In this document: piece by piece, positions 8,439-16,518 of the stretch
Position numbering within the stretch: position 1 is the stretch's first letter
Layout of the letters: the number at the start of each line of letters is the position of its first letter
Origin: Bacteroidales bacterium
Lineage (GTDB): Bacteria > Bacteroidota > Bacteroidia > Bacteroidales > F082
Direction of reading: 5' to 3'
Assembly (NCBI GenBank): GCA_016936355.1
Contig: JAFGYB010000002.1
Span: forward strand, 1 to 61,720
Length of the DNA: 61,720 nucleotides
The notes under the pieces: generated by a model
The model's input: only the letters and a program-made list of their open reading frames with translations
The model's database searches: none
What the model was told of the DNA's origin: nothing
Made by a program: the position numbers and the translations under genes

Positions 8439-9581
8439 ATGTCGGTAGAAAATTTTGTAGCCTATAATCCCACCCGGCTCCATTTTGGTGAAAATGTGGT
8501 GGAAACACTGGGAGAAGTGGTAAAACAATACGGAACGAATGTCTTACTGGTGTACGGTAAAGGCTCCGTAAAGAAGTACGGTTATTACGATAAAGTGATC
8601 AGCCAATTAAATCAAGCGGGATTGAAAGTGTATGAATATGAAGGCATCAAGCCCAACCCCATCATTGAAGATGTACGCAAAGCCACTGCTTTGGGCAAGG
8701 AAAAAAACATTGATGTGATTGTGGCCCTCGGTGGCGGTAGTGTGGTAGATTCTTCCAAAATCATCGGACTGGGCATCGCCAATGATGTGGACCCCTGGGA
8801 ATTCATGACCTGGAGCGTTATGCCCGAAAAAAACATCCCTTTGGTGGCCGTTTTGACATTGGCGGCTACGGGAACAGAAATGAACGGTGCAGCCGTGGTT
8901 CAAAACCATGAAACCGGTCAGAAACTGGGTTTTGTTCATCCGCTGAATTATCCCAAAGATTCTTTTTTGGATCCTTCTTTTACAACTTCTGTTCCGGCAG
9001 ATTATACAGCATACGGTATTGTGGATTTAATCGCTCATGCTCTCGAAGCCTTTTACGGTGCCGGTGAACCTTCAGTGATTGACCGCATCACCATGGACAT
9101 TGTGAAGGATGCTATGGAATGGGGACCGAAACTAATGAATGATTTGTCCAATGTGGAACTGCGTGCCAACATTATGCTGGATGCCACACTGGCGCTAAAT
9201 GGTTTAACCAGTTACGGAAAGAAAAACGGCGACTGGGGTGTGCATGGTTTGGGACACGAACTCTCGTTGTTGTACGACTTGGCCCATGGAGCGACATTAA
9301 GTATGGCCTATCCGGCGTGGCTGCGTTTACAGAAAGACCGCATCCCGGAAAGGATTCAAAAGATGGGACGATTGCTGTTCGGTACCGAAGATGTGGACGA
9401 TGCCATCAATCAACTGGAAGCTTTTTTTGAAAAAATAGGATCCCCTGTTCGTATTTCCAAAGGAGGCAAGAAAACCGACAAGACGGAGGTACTGGATCAG
9501 TGGAACCGAAACGAGGTGACTGGTATGAACCATAAGCTTGTGGAAGCCGATCGCGAAAAACTAGCCGAACTGATGTACTAG
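8439..9581 (+). CDS. Iron-containing alcohol dehydrogenase (BdhA/YqhD type)
   Basis: Cytoplasmic group III NAD(P)H-dependent dehydrogenase reducing aldehydes to alcohols. 380 residues. Nucleotide-binding GGGSVVDSSK near 94-103; metal ligands expected in DLIAHALE and in the HGLGHELS and LAHGA segments (one Asp, three His), all present. The sequence is closest to the butanol dehydrogenase/YqhD branch, which prefers NADPH. I use the ATG at 8439 (MSVENFVAYNPT) because the longer frame starts inside the predicted promoter. It is isolated between oppositely oriented genes and ends in a hairpin shared with cysD. Confidence 0.92.
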   Translation: MSVENFVAYNPTRLHFGENVVETLGEVVKQYGTNVLLVYGKGSVKKYGYYDKVISQLNQAGLKVYEYEGIKPNPIIEDVRKATALGKEKNIDVIVALGGGSVVDSSKIIGLGIANDVDPWEFMTWSVMPEKNIPLVAVLTLAATGTEMNGAAVVQNHETGQKLGFVHPLNYPKDSFLDPSFTTSVPADYTAYGIVDLIAHALEAFYGAGEPSVIDRITMDIVKDAMEWGPKLMNDLSNVELRANIMLDATLALNGLTSYGKKNGDWGVHGLGHELSLLYDLAHGATLSMAYPAWLRLQKDRIPERIQKMGRLLFGTEDVDDAINQLEAFFEKIGSPVRISKGGKKTDKTEVLDQWNRNEVTGMNHKLVEADREKLAELMY

Positions 9582-9608
9582 AAAATTCGTATTAAAAATA
9601 AATTTGAG

Positions 9609-9636
9609 AAGAGAAGGTTAGAAATAGCCTTCTCTT
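9609..9636. terminator. Bidirectional hairpin between adh and cysD
   Basis: A 9-bp perfect stem (9609-9617 with 9628-9636) and a 10-nt loop, followed on the plus strand by a T-run. On the minus strand it spans the last codons of cysD, whose stop codon lies in the loop, and is followed by T-rich sequence. It can therefore terminate both convergent genes. Confidence 0.6.
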
Positions 9637-10526
9637 TTTTTCTGCTCCATGCTGGCTTCCTGGTCGAAGTCAATAACGCGGGTGGTGCGTTCACTCTTGG
9701 TTGCCGTCATCATTTCTTCCACAATCTTTTCAATGGTATCGGCATCGGATTCCACGGCTCCGGTAAGCGGATAGCATCCCAGTGTACGGAAGCGCACCAT
9801 TTTCATTTCGGCTTTGTCGCGCAGTTCTTGAGGCATGCGTTCGTCGTCTACCATAATCAGGCTCCCGTCGATGTTTACAACCGGACGCTCTTTGGCATAG
9901 TAGAGCGGTACGATGGGAATATTTTCCAGCCGGATGTACTGCCAGATGTCGAGCTCGGTCCAGTTGCTGATGGGGAACACCCGGATGCTTTCCCCTTTGT
10001 GTACACGGGTGTTGTAGATATCCCACAGTTCGGGGCGCTGGTTTTTTGGGTCCCACTGATGGTAACGGTCACGGAAGGAAAAAATACGTTCTTTGGCCCG
10101 GCTTTTTTCTTCGTCTCTGCGGGCACCGCCGAAGGCGGCATCGAATTTGTATTTATCCAAACCTTGCAGCAAGGCCTGTGTTTTCATCACATCGGTATGT
10201 ACTTTTGATCCGTGGGTAAACGGGCCGATTCCGGCTTCAAAACCTTCCATGTTGGAATGCACAATCAAATCCCAGCCTTTTTCTTTGGCATACTTGTCGC
10301 GGAACTCAATCATTTCCTTGAATTTCCATTTGCTGTCGATGTGCATGAGGGGAAAAGGTACCTTGCCCGGATAAAAGGCTTTTTCGGCCAAACGTACCAT
10401 AACAGAAGAGTCTTTTCCGATGGAATACAGCATGACCGGATTCTCGAATTCGGCGGCTACTTCCCGAATAATGTGGATGGCTTCTGCTTCCAGTTCCCTG
10501 AGATTATTAATGGAATAATTTTGCAT
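9618..10526 (-). CDS. cysD: Sulfate adenylyltransferase subunit 2 (CysD-like)
   Basis: The catalytic subunit of ATP sulfurylase, making adenosine 5'-phosphosulfate from ATP and sulfate; it normally works with the GTPase CysN. 302 residues, full length. PP-loop SIGKDSSVM near 35, LMHIDS, then [16 protein letters not shown] and the conserved C-terminal half with [15 protein letters not shown]. No cysN, cysC or cysH lies in the window, so the partner must be elsewhere. It has its own -7 element upstream. Confidence 0.93.
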   Translation of the reverse strand: MQNYSINNLRELEAEAIHIIREVAAEFENPVMLYSIGKDSSVMVRLAEKAFYPGKVPFPLMHIDSKWKFKEMIEFRDKYAKEKGWDLIVHSNMEGFEAGIGPFTHGSKVHTDVMKTQALLQGLDKYKFDAAFGGARRDEEKSRAKERIFSFRDRYHQWDPKNQRPELWDIYNTRVHKGESIRVFPISNWTELDIWQYIRLENIPIVPLYYAKERPVVNIDGSLIMVDDERMPQELRDKAEMKMVRFRTLGCYPLTGAVESDADTIEKIVEEMMTATKSERTTRVIDFDQEASMEQKKREGYF

Positions 10527-10544
10527 GTCGTATCTTTAGAGCGG

Positions 10545-10552
10545 CAAAAATA
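10545..10552 (-). promoter_or_regulatory. -7 element upstream of cysD
   Basis: TATTTTTG on the minus strand, 18 nt before the cysD ATG at 10526; expected start near 10541. It supports transcription of cysD separate from the upstream LysE gene. Confidence 0.45.
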
Positions 10553-10572
10553 CAATTTCCCGCAGGAAATCC

Positions 10573-11214
10573 CTAAAAAATTCCCGGAAGGAAAAGGGTT
10601 CGGATGATCAGAACGATTCCGAAAAGAAAGAGCCCGATGCCGGCAATTCTGTTTACCAGGAAAAGAAAACGGTCGGTGATGTAGTTTTTGATGCGTGAGG
10701 CGAGGAATACTTTGGCAATATCAGAAAGAAAAACCACAAACAAAGTTCCGGCAAAAAACTGGACCATATCTCTGGTTTCGTTCATGAAGGGGGCAGCTAC
10801 TCCCAATACCACGGTAGGCCAGAAAAGCCAGACAAACGGATTGGCAATATTCAAAAGAAATCCTTTCAGAAGGAACATAAACGCATGGGGTTCGTTGAGG
10901 TTGATTTCTTCTTCATCAGGGTTTACCACTTCCACTTTATGACGGAAACTGGCAATGCCAAAAACAATCAGGACCAGCCCCCCAACAATGCCCAATAATT
11001 GATGTTTTTGCATGTTGTTCATGATGGCGTGGGCACCCAGAATGGAGAGTGTTACTACGGTAAGATCGTTGAAAAAGACACCCAGGGCCAGAAAAAAACC
11101 TTTTTTGAATCCGCGGTGCAGCCCCGTTTGGATAAGGGCAAAGAAAGCCGGTCCAAAGCCAAAAAATAACGCCAAAGTCAAACCCAATATCAATCCTTCT
11201 ACTAACGAATCCAT
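10573..11214 (-). CDS. LysE-family amino acid exporter
   Basis: 213-residue inner-membrane protein with about six hydrophobic segments and the LysE/RhtB N-terminal pattern (FGPAFFALIQTGLHRGFKKG). The family exports amino acids or small metabolites; the substrate here is unknown. A charged cytoplasmic loop around residues 95-110 is rich in Glu. It begins 16 nt after the GH3-family gene stop codon, so they probably share a transcript. Confidence 0.85.
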   Translation of the reverse strand: MDSLVEGLILGLTLALFFGFGPAFFALIQTGLHRGFKKGFFLALGVFFNDLTVVTLSILGAHAIMNNMQKHQLLGIVGGLVLIVFGIASFRHKVEVVNPDEEEINLNEPHAFMFLLKGFLLNIANPFVWLFWPTVVLGVAAPFMNETRDMVQFFAGTLFVVFLSDIAKVFLASRIKNYITDRFLFLVNRIAGIGLFLFGIVLIIRTLFLPGIF

Positions 11215-11230
11215 TTTCCTTTTTTAGTAA

Positions 11231-12769
11231 TTAAAGCTTTTGGGTTTTTAAAAAATCCTCCCACTCGTCGATGCGTTCATTTTTCAGTACCCTGGGGAAT
11301 TTATTGGCACTGCCGGTTTTTCCTTTCATTTCCATGTAGTTCAGGAAGACCTTGGGCGACAACACCCGGGCAAAAACATGAGATACCGCTTCAAGACGCT
11401 CCACCCGGTAATCATCGTTCAGATTTTTCAGGTGTCCGTCAATGATTCCGGCTGCTTTTTTGGGATCCAGCGCATCGTCGGTGCCCAAATACCACATGTG
11501 GGCAAAACGTCCTTTGTATCGATAGGCATATACGGTGAACTCGTTGATGCGAATGCCCAGGTCGTTTTGCAGCAGTTCAACGGCACGGTTCATATTTTCC
11601 TGGGAAAGATGTTCTCCGCAGATACTCAAAAAGTGCTTGGTACGGCCTGTGATCTGGATCTCGGCATAGCGTTTGTCGATGATCTTGATGGTGTCACCAA
11701 TCAGGTAACGCCAGGCACCGGCATTGGTGCTGAGCAGCAGGGCATAGTTTACATTTTCTTCTGCTTCGCTGAAGGATAAAGTCTGTGGATTTTCTTTCAG
11801 GTTTCCTTCGTTGTCGAAGTTTTCATCGTTGAACGGTACAAATTCAAAAAAGATACCATTGTCCATGATCATATCCATACCGGTGGTGTTCTTTCGGTTC
11901 TGGAAAGCGACATACCCTTCGGAAGCCAGATACGATTCATTAAACATGATTTCTTTACCGAACAGTTGTTCGAAACTTTTTAAATAAGGCTGAATAGCCA
12001 CACCGCTGTGTACATAAACCCCCAGGTTAGGCCAGATATCATGGATGGTGTTGAGGTTATACGTCTCGATGATTTTTTCCAGCAGGATCTGAACCCAGGC
12101 CGGAACCCCGACAATCACACCAATGTCCCAATCGGGTGCTTTGCGCACGATTTCTTCCAGCTTGGTGTTCCAGTCCGTGGTACGGGAGATCTTTTTGCCC
12201 GGTTTGTAGAAATGCTGAAACCAGAAAGGAATTCCCGCAGCGGTGATCCCCGACAGGTCTCCTTCGTAATAGGTTCCGTTGTATTGCAGGTGGGTACTAC
12301 CACCGATCATCAACATTCCCTTTTCATAAAAATCAAGCGGAAAATCGTACCGAACCATCCGGACAATTTGGCGGATACTGGCCCTTTTAATGCTGTGCAG
12401 CATATCGGGAGTTACCGGAATGTATTTGCTGGAGGATTCGGAGGTGCCGGAACTGAGTGCAAAATAATCCACTTTCCCGGGCCAGGTAACATAGGGTTCC
12501 CCGTTCAGCAACCGGTACCACCACTGTTTGTACATGGATGAGTAATTATGTACCGGAACCTTTTCGCGAAATGCTTTGACCACATCGTCAGCGTTTAAAA
12601 TTTCGGTAAAATCATACTTTTCACCAAAAGCGGTAAACTGAGCCGTACGCAGCAAACGTAAGAGTTGCTTTTCCTGCGCCTTTTCCAGTGACAACCTTTT
12701 TTGTTTGAGTTCTACAGGCCTGTTCCGTAAGGTATAGGCACTTTTGATGAGACTACCCAGTAGTGGCAT
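11231..12769 (-). CDS. GH3 auxin-responsive promoter family protein
   Basis: 512 residues of the GH3 family, an ANL-type acyl-adenylating fold. In plants these enzymes conjugate amino acids to jasmonate or auxin; the bacterial substrates are not established. The nucleotide-binding motif SSGTSESSSKYIPVT is near residue 105, and later GDTIKII and TGRTKHFLSICGEHLSQ match the AMP-binding and hinge regions. No signal peptide. Same strand as the LysE exporter downstream, 16 nt apart, so an acylated amino acid product and its export are conceivable but unproven. Confidence 0.88.
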   Translation of the reverse strand: MPLLGSLIKSAYTLRNRPVELKQKRLSLEKAQEKQLLRLLRTAQFTAFGEKYDFTEILNADDVVKAFREKVPVHNYSSMYKQWWYRLLNGEPYVTWPGKVDYFALSSGTSESSSKYIPVTPDMLHSIKRASIRQIVRMVRYDFPLDFYEKGMLMIGGSTHLQYNGTYYEGDLSGITAAGIPFWFQHFYKPGKKISRTTDWNTKLEEIVRKAPDWDIGVIVGVPAWVQILLEKIIETYNLNTIHDIWPNLGVYVHSGVAIQPYLKSFEQLFGKEIMFNESYLASEGYVAFQNRKNTTGMDMIMDNGIFFEFVPFNDENFDNEGNLKENPQTLSFSEAEENVNYALLLSTNAGAWRYLIGDTIKIIDKRYAEIQITGRTKHFLSICGEHLSQENMNRAVELLQNDLGIRINEFTVYAYRYKGRFAHMWYLGTDDALDPKKAAGIIDGHLKNLNDDYRVERLEAVSHVFARVLSPKVFLNYMEMKGKTGSANKFPRVLKNERIDEWEDFLKTQKL

Positions 12770-12790
12770 AATTCATATTAAAAATCGTGG

Positions 12791-12798
12791 CAAATATA
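12791..12798 (-). promoter_or_regulatory. -7 element upstream of the GH3-family gene
   Basis: TATATTTG on the minus strand, 21 nt before the ATG at 12769. It matches TAnnTTTG. Confidence 0.4.
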
Positions 12799-12888
12799 GG
12801 AATAATGTTAGGAAATATATATGAAGGTTATCCGATGTACATTGTAGGAACAGGAAGGAGGAAAAACCCTCTTCAAAAAGATTTCATC

Positions 12889-13764
12889 TTACCCGATTCT
12901 TTTCACCACGGGATTGAAGGCTTTGGAGGCGATAAGCACCTTGTCGCCGGGATGTAAGGGATGTTGTTCATCCCGGACGGTAACTACTTTGACCAGTTCG
13001 TTTCCTACCAACACCGTGACGATACAAATAAAATCCTGCGATTCCACAGAAACGACTTCTCCGGTCAATTGCAGTTTGCCACTGATTTCTTTCCGGGTAA
13101 AAACTTCAGCCGGTTTTCCCTGCCGGATGATCTTTCCATCCTCCAGGTGATACAACACATCAGCCATTCTCAATATTTCCGATACATCATGGCTAATGAG
13201 CAGTGTGGTAAGGTGATACTGCCGATGGACTTTCAGAATGTATTGTTGCAGCTTGGTGCGCATTTCGTGGTCCAGCGCCGAAAGGGGTTCGTCCAGCAAC
13301 AGAATTTCCGGTTTTTGTACCAGGGCACGGGCCAGCGCCACCCGCTGCTTTTGGCCTCCCGAGAGTGTTTCCGGCTTTCTTTCCGCCAAGCCGCCCAGTT
13401 CCATGAGTTCCATCAATTCATCCACGATATCAGCAGGCTGTCCTTTTTGCAATGCATAGTTCAGGTTTTCCTGAACCGTCATATTGGGAAACAAGGCATA
13501 ATCCTGAAAAACAAAACCGACTTTTCTTTTTTGAGGCGGTTCATTGATTTTGTTTTGGGTATCGAGCCAGGTTTGATCGTTCACCACGATTTTGCCCTTA
13601 TCGGGATGCATAATCCCCGACAGAATTTTAAACAGCGTGGTTTTTCCCGCCCCGGACTTTCCGTAGATACAAACAAAGCTACCTTTCGGGATGTTCATCT
13701 GCACCGATAAATTCATTTCCCCGGAAGGGGCTTTTAATAGCTTTTCTATTGACAGGTCGATCAT
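12889..13764 (-). CDS. modC: Molybdate ABC transporter ATP-binding protein ModC
   Basis: Cytoplasmic ATPase powering molybdate uptake through ModB. 291 residues: Walker A GKSGAGKTTL, signature LSGGQKQRVALARAL, Walker B EILLLDEPLSALD, His switch LLISHD, and a C-terminal TOBE-like segment from about 225 that can bind oxyanion. Two starts are possible. The one at 13764 overlaps the modB stop as ATGA, the same coupling seen at the two upstream junctions, so I prefer it over the ATG at 13770. Last gene of modA-mop-modB-modC. Confidence 0.93.
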   Translation of the reverse strand: MIDLSIEKLLKAPSGEMNLSVQMNIPKGSFVCIYGKSGAGKTTLFKILSGIMHPDKGKIVVNDQTWLDTQNKINEPPQKRKVGFVFQDYALFPNMTVQENLNYALQKGQPADIVDELMELMELGGLAERKPETLSGGQKQRVALARALVQKPEILLLDEPLSALDHEMRTKLQQYILKVHRQYHLTTLLISHDVSEILRMADVLYHLEDGKIIRQGKPAEVFTRKEISGKLQLTGEVVSVESQDFICIVTVLVGNELVKVVTVRDEQHPLHPGDKVLIASKAFNPVVKRIG

Positions 13765-14435
13765 TTCCATAATTTTTTCAGATACCCCCCGTTGATGAGG
13801 TAAACGGTAAGTAAAATAAGGAAAGTAATGGCAAACAGCACCATCGAATAAGCGTTGGCCACCGAGTAATGCATGGCTTCCACTTCATCAAAAATGGCGA
13901 TGGAGGCCACCCGGGTTTTGTCGGGAATATTACCGCCGATCATCAATACCACGCCGAATTCACCCACCGTATGGGCAAAAGCCAATACAATACCTGTTAA
14001 CAACGACGGTCTGATATTGGGAAGTAACACTTTGAACAACGTGGTAGTTTTTGATTTCCCCAAAACATAGGACGCATCGGTGAGCGAGGAAGGCAGCTTG
14101 GCAAAGCCCGACTGGATGGGGTGTACCATAAACGGCAGGCTGTAAAAAACGGAAGCGATAACCAACCCCGCGAAGGAGAATACCAGCCTGATGTTGAACC
14201 ACTGTTCCAGCCAGTGACCGAAAAAATTCGAGGGGCTGAAAGCCACCAGCAAATAAAATCCCAGCACCGTGGGCGGCAATACCAGCGGCATACTCACAAA
14301 GGTTTCGATTATCGGTTTGATCCTGGATTTGGATGCATTCATCCAATAGGCCAGCGGCACCGAAACAATCAGCAAAACGACCGTTACGATAAACGCCAGC
14401 TTAAAAGTGAGCCATAATGGGTTCCAGTCGATCAT
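13761..14435 (-). CDS. modB: Molybdate ABC transporter permease ModB
   Basis: 224-residue inner-membrane permease with about five transmembrane helices. The EAA loop contains HTVGEFGVVLMIGGN, the segment characteristic of ModB and related tungstate/sulfate permeases, which docks onto ModC. The 4-nt ATGA overlaps with the mop gene upstream and modC downstream indicate translational coupling. Confidence 0.93.
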   Translation of the reverse strand: MIDWNPLWLTFKLAFIVTVVLLIVSVPLAYWMNASKSRIKPIIETFVSMPLVLPPTVLGFYLLVAFSPSNFFGHWLEQWFNIRLVFSFAGLVIASVFYSLPFMVHPIQSGFAKLPSSLTDASYVLGKSKTTTLFKVLLPNIRPSLLTGIVLAFAHTVGEFGVVLMIGGNIPDKTRVASIAIFDEVEAMHYSVANAYSMVLFAITFLILLTVYLINGGYLKKLWK

Positions 14436-14830
14436 GCGGTTAACATTATTTCGTTTGTCTTGATGAGCGCGGTTACTTCCAATCCTTCCTTTAACCCCAG
14501 TTTTTTTACCGCTTGCGATGTGATGACTGAAACCACTTTTCCGGCAGCTGTGTCCAGCACAATTTTTGCCAAAAGGTCTCCCGACTCTATTTCGATAATT
14601 TTTCCCTGTAACCGGTTTTGCAAACTGACGGCGTGTTCTTTTCCCGTCCCGATGATTACTTCAGTTTCTTTGAAAATGACGGAAACCGTTTTTCCCGGCG
14701 ACAGATAGGATGATGTTGCGGGCGTGTCGATGACGATTGCGGAAAAGAGATTTCCCGCCACATCAATGTGTGCGAGCGATAAGCTGCCGCTGACCGAAAC
14801 GTCTTTTATTTTTCCCGGTAAGGTGTTCAT
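14432..14830 (-). CDS. Tandem Mop/TOBE-domain molybdate-binding protein
   Basis: 132 residues, two Mop repeats of about 65 residues each (4-63 and 70-132); each has the small beta-barrel pattern ending in a KETEVIIGT- or KTNEIMLTA-like strand. Such di-Mop proteins (molbindins, or the effector half of ModE) bind molybdate or tungstate for storage or sensing. There is no DNA-binding domain, so this is not a ModE repressor. Its position between modA and modB, overlapping both by 4 nt, ties it to the transporter. Confidence 0.88.
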   Translation of the reverse strand: MNTLPGKIKDVSVSGSLSLAHIDVAGNLFSAIVIDTPATSSYLSPGKTVSVIFKETEVIIGTGKEHAVSLQNRLQGKIIEIESGDLLAKIVLDTAAGKVVSVITSQAVKKLGLKEGLEVTALIKTNEIMLTA

Positions 14831-15588
14831 CGGTCTGCAACTTTGTAACCGTAAATTTCAAGAATAGTCCTTCCTTTTTTTGAGAACAGGAAATCTACCA
14901 GTTTGACGGCTTCGTTGTTGTGTTTTTCGCCGTGTTTTAACACCAGAATGCCCTGGGCAATGGGTTTGTATAAATCAGGATCAATGACAATCCAGCTTCC
15001 CTTCCCTTTTACTTCGGGAGCCAACACCACCGATTGCGCTGTAAAACCAATGTCAGCCGTTCCTGAGGTGATAAACTGGTTGGTTTGCGCGATGCTTTCG
15101 CCAAACACCAGCTTGTCTTTAACCGCGTCGAAAAGCCCCGTTGCTTTCAAAACCTGTTCGGCAGCCACACCATAGGGTGCCGTTTTGGGATTAGCCAGGG
15201 CAATGTGTTTTATATTTTGATCAGAAAGTTCCTGAAGCGACAAAGCTCCCTGCTTTTTCAGGCTCCACAGCACCAGTTTCCCGTAGGCGTAGATTTTTGG
15301 TGGTGCGAATCCAAATCCTGCTTTATATAACGTTTCGGGATATTTCATGTCGGCAGAAACAAACACGTCGTAGGGTGCCCCCGATTTGATCTGGGCGGTC
15401 AGTTTACCGGAAGAGCTGATAATCACTTTGCACTGAACTCCCGTTTCCCGTGAAAACTGATGAACAATGGCTTTCATGGCAAACTGCATATTGGCGGCAG
15501 TGGCAATGGTGAGTTGAGGACGTTTTACCTGTTGGCAACCCACGGCAAACAAGCTCAGAAACAGCGTGAATAAGATTGTTTTTCTCAT
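14827..15588 (-). CDS. modA: Molybdate-binding lipoprotein ModA
   Basis: 253-residue extracytoplasmic solute-binding protein. The signal peptide ends in the lipobox AVGC with lipidation at about Cys18. Mature motifs are typical of ModA: AANMQFAM, ISSSGKLTAQI (oxyanion contacts), APYDVFVSAD, and later GTADIGFTAQS. First gene of the molybdate operon, coupled to the di-Mop gene by ATGA. An XRE regulator gene lies 180 bp upstream on the same strand and could control it, which is only positional evidence. No molybdoenzyme is encoded in the window. Confidence 0.94.
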   Translation of the reverse strand: MRKTILFTLFLSLFAVGCQQVKRPQLTIATAANMQFAMKAIVHQFSRETGVQCKVIISSSGKLTAQIKSGAPYDVFVSADMKYPETLYKAGFGFAPPKIYAYGKLVLWSLKKQGALSLQELSDQNIKHIALANPKTAPYGVAAEQVLKATGLFDAVKDKLVFGESIAQTNQFITSGTADIGFTAQSVVLAPEVKGKGSWIVIDPDLYKPIAQGILVLKHGEKHNNEAVKLVDFLFSKKGRTILEIYGYKVADR

Positions 15589-15672
15589 GATTTTACAAAG
15601 ATGCAGCTTTTTTCTGTTTGTTGTGCTGTGGCAGGGCGACAGGCGAAGAAATACGATGAACAGACCCCATAA

Positions 15673-15682
15673 GACGATCGTC
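15673..15682. promoter_or_regulatory. 10-bp perfect palindrome upstream of modA
   Basis: GACGATCGTC, self-complementary, 85 nt upstream of modA in the gap after the XRE gene. It could be an operator, but a single 10-bp palindrome is weak evidence. Confidence 0.2.
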
Positions 15683-15768
15683 GAAAAACCATGTTTTGGC
15701 GCTGTTTGTTTGGGTTGATTTGTGCTCTTCCGAATAGACGGAAAGGATGGACCGGAACACCGGAATAA

Positions 15769-16125
15769 CTATTCTTTTTTCCCGAACTTTTCGTTGATGA
15801 ATTGGTCGACTTCTTCGAGTTTGTCGAGGGGCAGGGCATTGAGCGAACGGGAGATGTCGATGACTTTGTTCTGGGTTTTCAGCAGCTGGCCCAACGGCTG
15901 GTCCCTGTCGATGCTGTCGTCGTCGGGAACCCACTCCAAAAGGTCGTTGGGTGTGCAACGCAAAACAAGACAGAGCTTTTCAATGGTTCTTAACTGGATT
16001 CGCCTGACCTTGTTCTGGTTGACAGCGGAAGCCAGTTGTGAGTGGACACCCTGTCTTACCAGCCAGGTGTAAGGGCGCTCGATGCTCCGGGCTTTTAACA
16101 CGCGGTTTAAATTGTAATATAACAT
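15769..16125 (-). CDS. XRE-family helix-turn-helix regulator
   Basis: 118 residues. The N-terminal ~70 residues form a Cro/C1-like HTH (LNRVLKARSIERPYTWLVRQG, then QLRTIEKLCLVLRCTPNDLLEW), as in HTH_26-type Xre proteins. The remaining residues are acidic and probably helical (PLDKLEEVDQFINEKFG), perhaps for dimerisation. It lies between the molybdate operon (180 bp downstream) and the 21-bp-phased array directly upstream of its start. Target unknown; modA, itself or the array are the nearest candidates. Confidence 0.8.
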   Translation of the reverse strand: MLYYNLNRVLKARSIERPYTWLVRQGVHSQLASAVNQNKVRRIQLRTIEKLCLVLRCTPNDLLEWVPDDDSIDRDQPLGQLLKTQNKVIDISRSLNALPLDKLEEVDQFINEKFGKKE

Positions 16126-16248
16126 GATGGGAAAAGTTAAAGGGTTATTAATCTTGGTTTAAAGATATAAAAATTATCAGCATCCCCTTATCATACCTGT
16201 TGGCTTACTTAATGTTAGGGATACTTCCCGTGGTTTTAAAAATGAAAC

Positions 16249-16483
16249 CTTTGTTTATATGCCGACTGCATTTGAAGACACTTAATATACCTTTGTCCAT
16301 GCCTTGCCTGCTTTTGTTTTCACGCAATGTACATTTGACTATACAAAGACCCACTTTGGTTTCACTCAATATACATTTATCTAAAGAAAGACCCGTTTTG
16401 ATTTCACGCAAAGTGCATTTGTTTTTACATTGTCTGCCTTTGGCTTTAATGAATATACATTTGTTTATTATGCCGCACCTTTG
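16249..16483. repeat. Degenerate tandem array with strict 21-bp period (42-bp superperiod)
   Basis: A [A/C]TTTG word recurs in exact register. Its final base falls at 16253, 16274, 16295, 16316, 16337, 16358, 16379 (A here), 16400, 16421, 16442 and 16463, eleven positions 21 bp apart, and then at 16483 after 20 bp. Between the words the units are degenerate but alternate, so similarity is best at 42 bp (for example TTTCACGCAATGTACATTTG near 16318 and TTTCACTCAATATACATTTA near 16360). Because 21 is a multiple of 3, weak ORFs with 7-residue repeats run through both strands, but neither has a credible start, composition or family. The array fills most of the 393-bp gap between the XRE and GPP34 genes; I see no other gene in that gap. 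Confidence 0.85.
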
Positions 16484-16518
16484 TTTTTTTTAAAAAGGAG
16501 GAATCAGAGTCAAGAAAA

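Noticed and set aside
15585..15958. 84- and 121-residue minus-strand frames around the XRE gene
   Set aside because: They overlap the XRE coding sequence in other frames; Arg/Ser/Pro-rich shadows.
16249..16483. CRISPR array or plasmid iterons
   Set aside because: Units are too short and degenerate, with no separate spacers, and no cas genes are present. No rep gene is present for iterons either.
16200..16493. 97-residue plus-strand frame and a 68-residue minus-strand frame across the array, both with 7-residue repeats
   Set aside because: Any frame through a 21-bp repeat gives a heptad peptide. Both strands stay open, the compositions are odd and there is no supporting start or family, so I read the array as non-coding.
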